Part shown: piece after piece, positions 5,193-5,946 of the stretch | Position numbering within the stretch: position 1 is the first letter of the stretch | Layout of the letters: each line of letters opens with the position of its first letter | Assembly: GCA_021823905.1 (NCBI GenBank) | Contig: JAKALX010000248.1 | Coordinates: forward strand, 1 to 5,946 | DNA length: 5,946 bases | From: Chloroflexota bacterium | GTDB taxonomy: Bacteria > Chloroflexota > Dehalococcoidia > Tepidiformales > Tepidiformaceae | Direction: 5' to 3' | Position numbers and translations under genes: made by a program | Notes under the pieces: generated by a model | The model's input: the letters and a program-made list of their open reading frames with translations, nothing else | Told to the model about the DNA's origin: nothing | Databases searched by the model: none

Positions 5193-5220
5193 ATCATAGG
5201 GGGCGGGATAGGCATGTCAA
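5193..5220 (-). promoter_or_regulatory. Sigma70-type promoter of the ATPase-GNAT operon
   Basis: The minus strand carries a perfect -35 box TTGACA (5220-5215), a 16-base spacer and a -10 box TATGAT (5198-5193), five of six matches to consensus. Transcription would start near 5186, giving a leader of about 130 bases to GTG 5057. It sits in the 198-base gap after mobA and points toward the ATPase gene, so the ATPase block appears to be transcribed independently of mobA. Confidence 0.75.
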
Positions 5221-5255
5221 CCGAGCCGCATTGACCGGGGCGATACGCTGACGCC

Positions 5256-5888
5256 CTACTCTCCTTCACCACGGCTCGCCAGCAACGCTTCGATCTCCGC
5301 GAGCCGCTCCGGCCGGTTGGCGTTGCGGAAGCTGTCCAGCTCCGGATCGGCCGCCCGCACCTCGTCTTCCGAGAGGATGCGCGCCGCGAGCCGCTCGTAT
5401 GCGGGGACGATGCGCAGAAGATCCTGCTCGATGAGCTCCTCGAACACCGGCAGGCAAGCGTGGGGGCGATAGACGGCCGTCAGCGGCTGGTGGAACGCGC
5501 CGGCCATTGGGCAGACGACGTCGTAGCCCGGCGCCATCGCAGCCAGCAGCTCGATGAGCTCCGGCCGCAAGAGGGGCGCGTCGCAGGCGGTCGCGAAGCA
5601 GATCTCCGCCTCCACGGCGGCGAAGCCGGTAGCGAGCCCGGCCAACGGACCCTTTGCCGCGAAGCGATCCTCCACGACAACGAGCTCCGAGCGGGAGGTA
5701 ACCGCGGGCAGCTCCTGGCCCTGCGCCTTCACGATGACGATCCGGCGGCAGACCGGCTCGATCGCCGACAAGACCCACTGCAGAAGGGGCCGGCCACGCA
5801 GCCGCGCCGAAGCCTTGTCGGAACCGAAGCGGCTGCTTTTTCCTCCGGCGAGGATCAACCCGTCAATCGGTTCTCGTTCCCGTGTCAC
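5256..5888 (-). CDS. mobA: Molybdenum cofactor guanylyltransferase MobA
   Basis: MobA transfers GMP from GTP to molybdopterin-bound molybdenum, making the guanine dinucleotide cofactor (MGD) used by DMSO-reductase-family enzymes such as nitrate reductases and formate dehydrogenases. The 210-residue protein has the nucleotide-binding loop LAGGKSSRFGSDKA (13-26), the GPLAGLATG segment (80-88), the metal-binding region TACDAPLL with Asp103, and a C-terminal FRNANRPERL (N189-A-N191), matching the family's NINTPEDL-like motif. Length is normal for MobA (about 190-220). The start is GTG 5888, with GGGGAGG five bases upstream. The stop is TAG, which shows that TAG is used as a normal stop in this genome. 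No molybdenum-cofactor neighbours are in view. Related nucleotidyltransferases such as MocA are an alternative, but the motif set fits MobA best. Confidence 0.92.
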   Translation of the reverse strand: MTREREPIDGLILAGGKSSRFGSDKASARLRGRPLLQWVLSAIEPVCRRIVIVKAQGQELPAVTSRSELVVVEDRFAAKGPLAGLATGFAAVEAEICFATACDAPLLRPELIELLAAMAPGYDVVCPMAGAFHQPLTAVYRPHACLPVFEELIEQDLLRIVPAYERLAARILSEDEVRAADPELDSFRNANRPERLAEIEALLASRGEGE

Positions 5889-5893
5889 ACGTT

Positions 5894-5900
5894 CCTCCCC
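5894..5900 (-). promoter_or_regulatory. Ribosome binding site of mobA
   Basis: GGGGAGG is followed by a 5-base spacer and GTG 5888 on the minus strand. It is a strong site that settles the non-ATG start. Confidence 0.8.
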
Positions 5901-5902
5901 CA

Positions 5903-5940
5903 GCTGTCATCATCGTACCGTCCCCGGACCGTGCGACAGC
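5903..5940. repeat. Inverted repeat upstream of mobA
   Basis: GCTGTC (5903-5908) and GACAGC (5935-5940) are perfect 6-base inverted arms, with a smaller GTCC-CC-GGAC dyad (5921-5930) between them. It lies just upstream of the mobA ribosome site and could be an operator or an RNA stem. It is short enough to be chance. Confidence 0.25.
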
Positions 5941-5946
5941 ACGCCT

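Noticed and set aside
5054..5272. 72-residue minus-strand frame or leader peptide between mobA and the ATPase
   Set aside because: It begins inside the end of mobA, upstream of the promoter, has no ribosome site, and resembles random GC-rich coding.
5911..5946. Promoter for mobA with a TACGAT -10 box
   Set aside because: The -35 region at the right spacing (GCTGTC-like) matches the consensus poorly and the window ends too close to judge.

Overview
This window is a GC-rich bacterial chromosome segment with two converging gene blocks that meet near position 2150. The organism cannot be fixed from the sequence. The GC content, frequent GTG starts, the E3-E1-E2 gene order and the type of MoxR-like AAA+ ATPase fit Chloroflexota/Thermomicrobia or a similar high-GC lineage, but this is a weak inference.

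Plus strand, 1-2149: the remains of a pyruvate (2-oxoacid) dehydrogenase operon. The C-terminal half of dihydrolipoamide dehydrogenase (E3) overlaps the start of E1 alpha by 4 bases. E1 alpha is normal up to about residue 263 (position 1473). The sequence then jumps, out of frame, into the catalytic domain of the E2 acyltransferase. The end of E1 alpha, all of E1 beta and the lipoyl and subunit-binding domains of E2 are absent. Either a large deletion has broken the operon, or the assembly has collapsed here.

Minus strand, 2159-5057: a strong sigma70-type promoter (5193-5220) and a leader with three possible hairpins precede a MoxR/Mg-chelatase-like AAA+ ATPase gene. A GNAT acetyltransferase gene follows with an ATGA overlap. 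The conserved N-terminus of the ATPase can be read upstream of the annotatable ATG, but an in-frame amber codon (4983-4985) interrupts it, and the ATG lies two codons past that stop. After a 205-base gap comes a HEPN-MNT (HepT/MntA-type) toxin-antitoxin pair. It lies between two 33-base tracts built of 7-base GATTnnC-like units, which suggests a mobile cassette inserted between the two blocks.

Minus strand, 5256-5888: a complete molybdenum cofactor guanylyltransferase (MobA) gene with a strong ribosome binding site.

The most important points are the out-of-frame E1 alpha/E2 junction, the amber codon in the ATPase gene, and the repeat-bracketed HEPN-MNT cassette. Two gene-breaking changes within 6 kb mean that sequence or assembly error must be excluded before either is read as biology.
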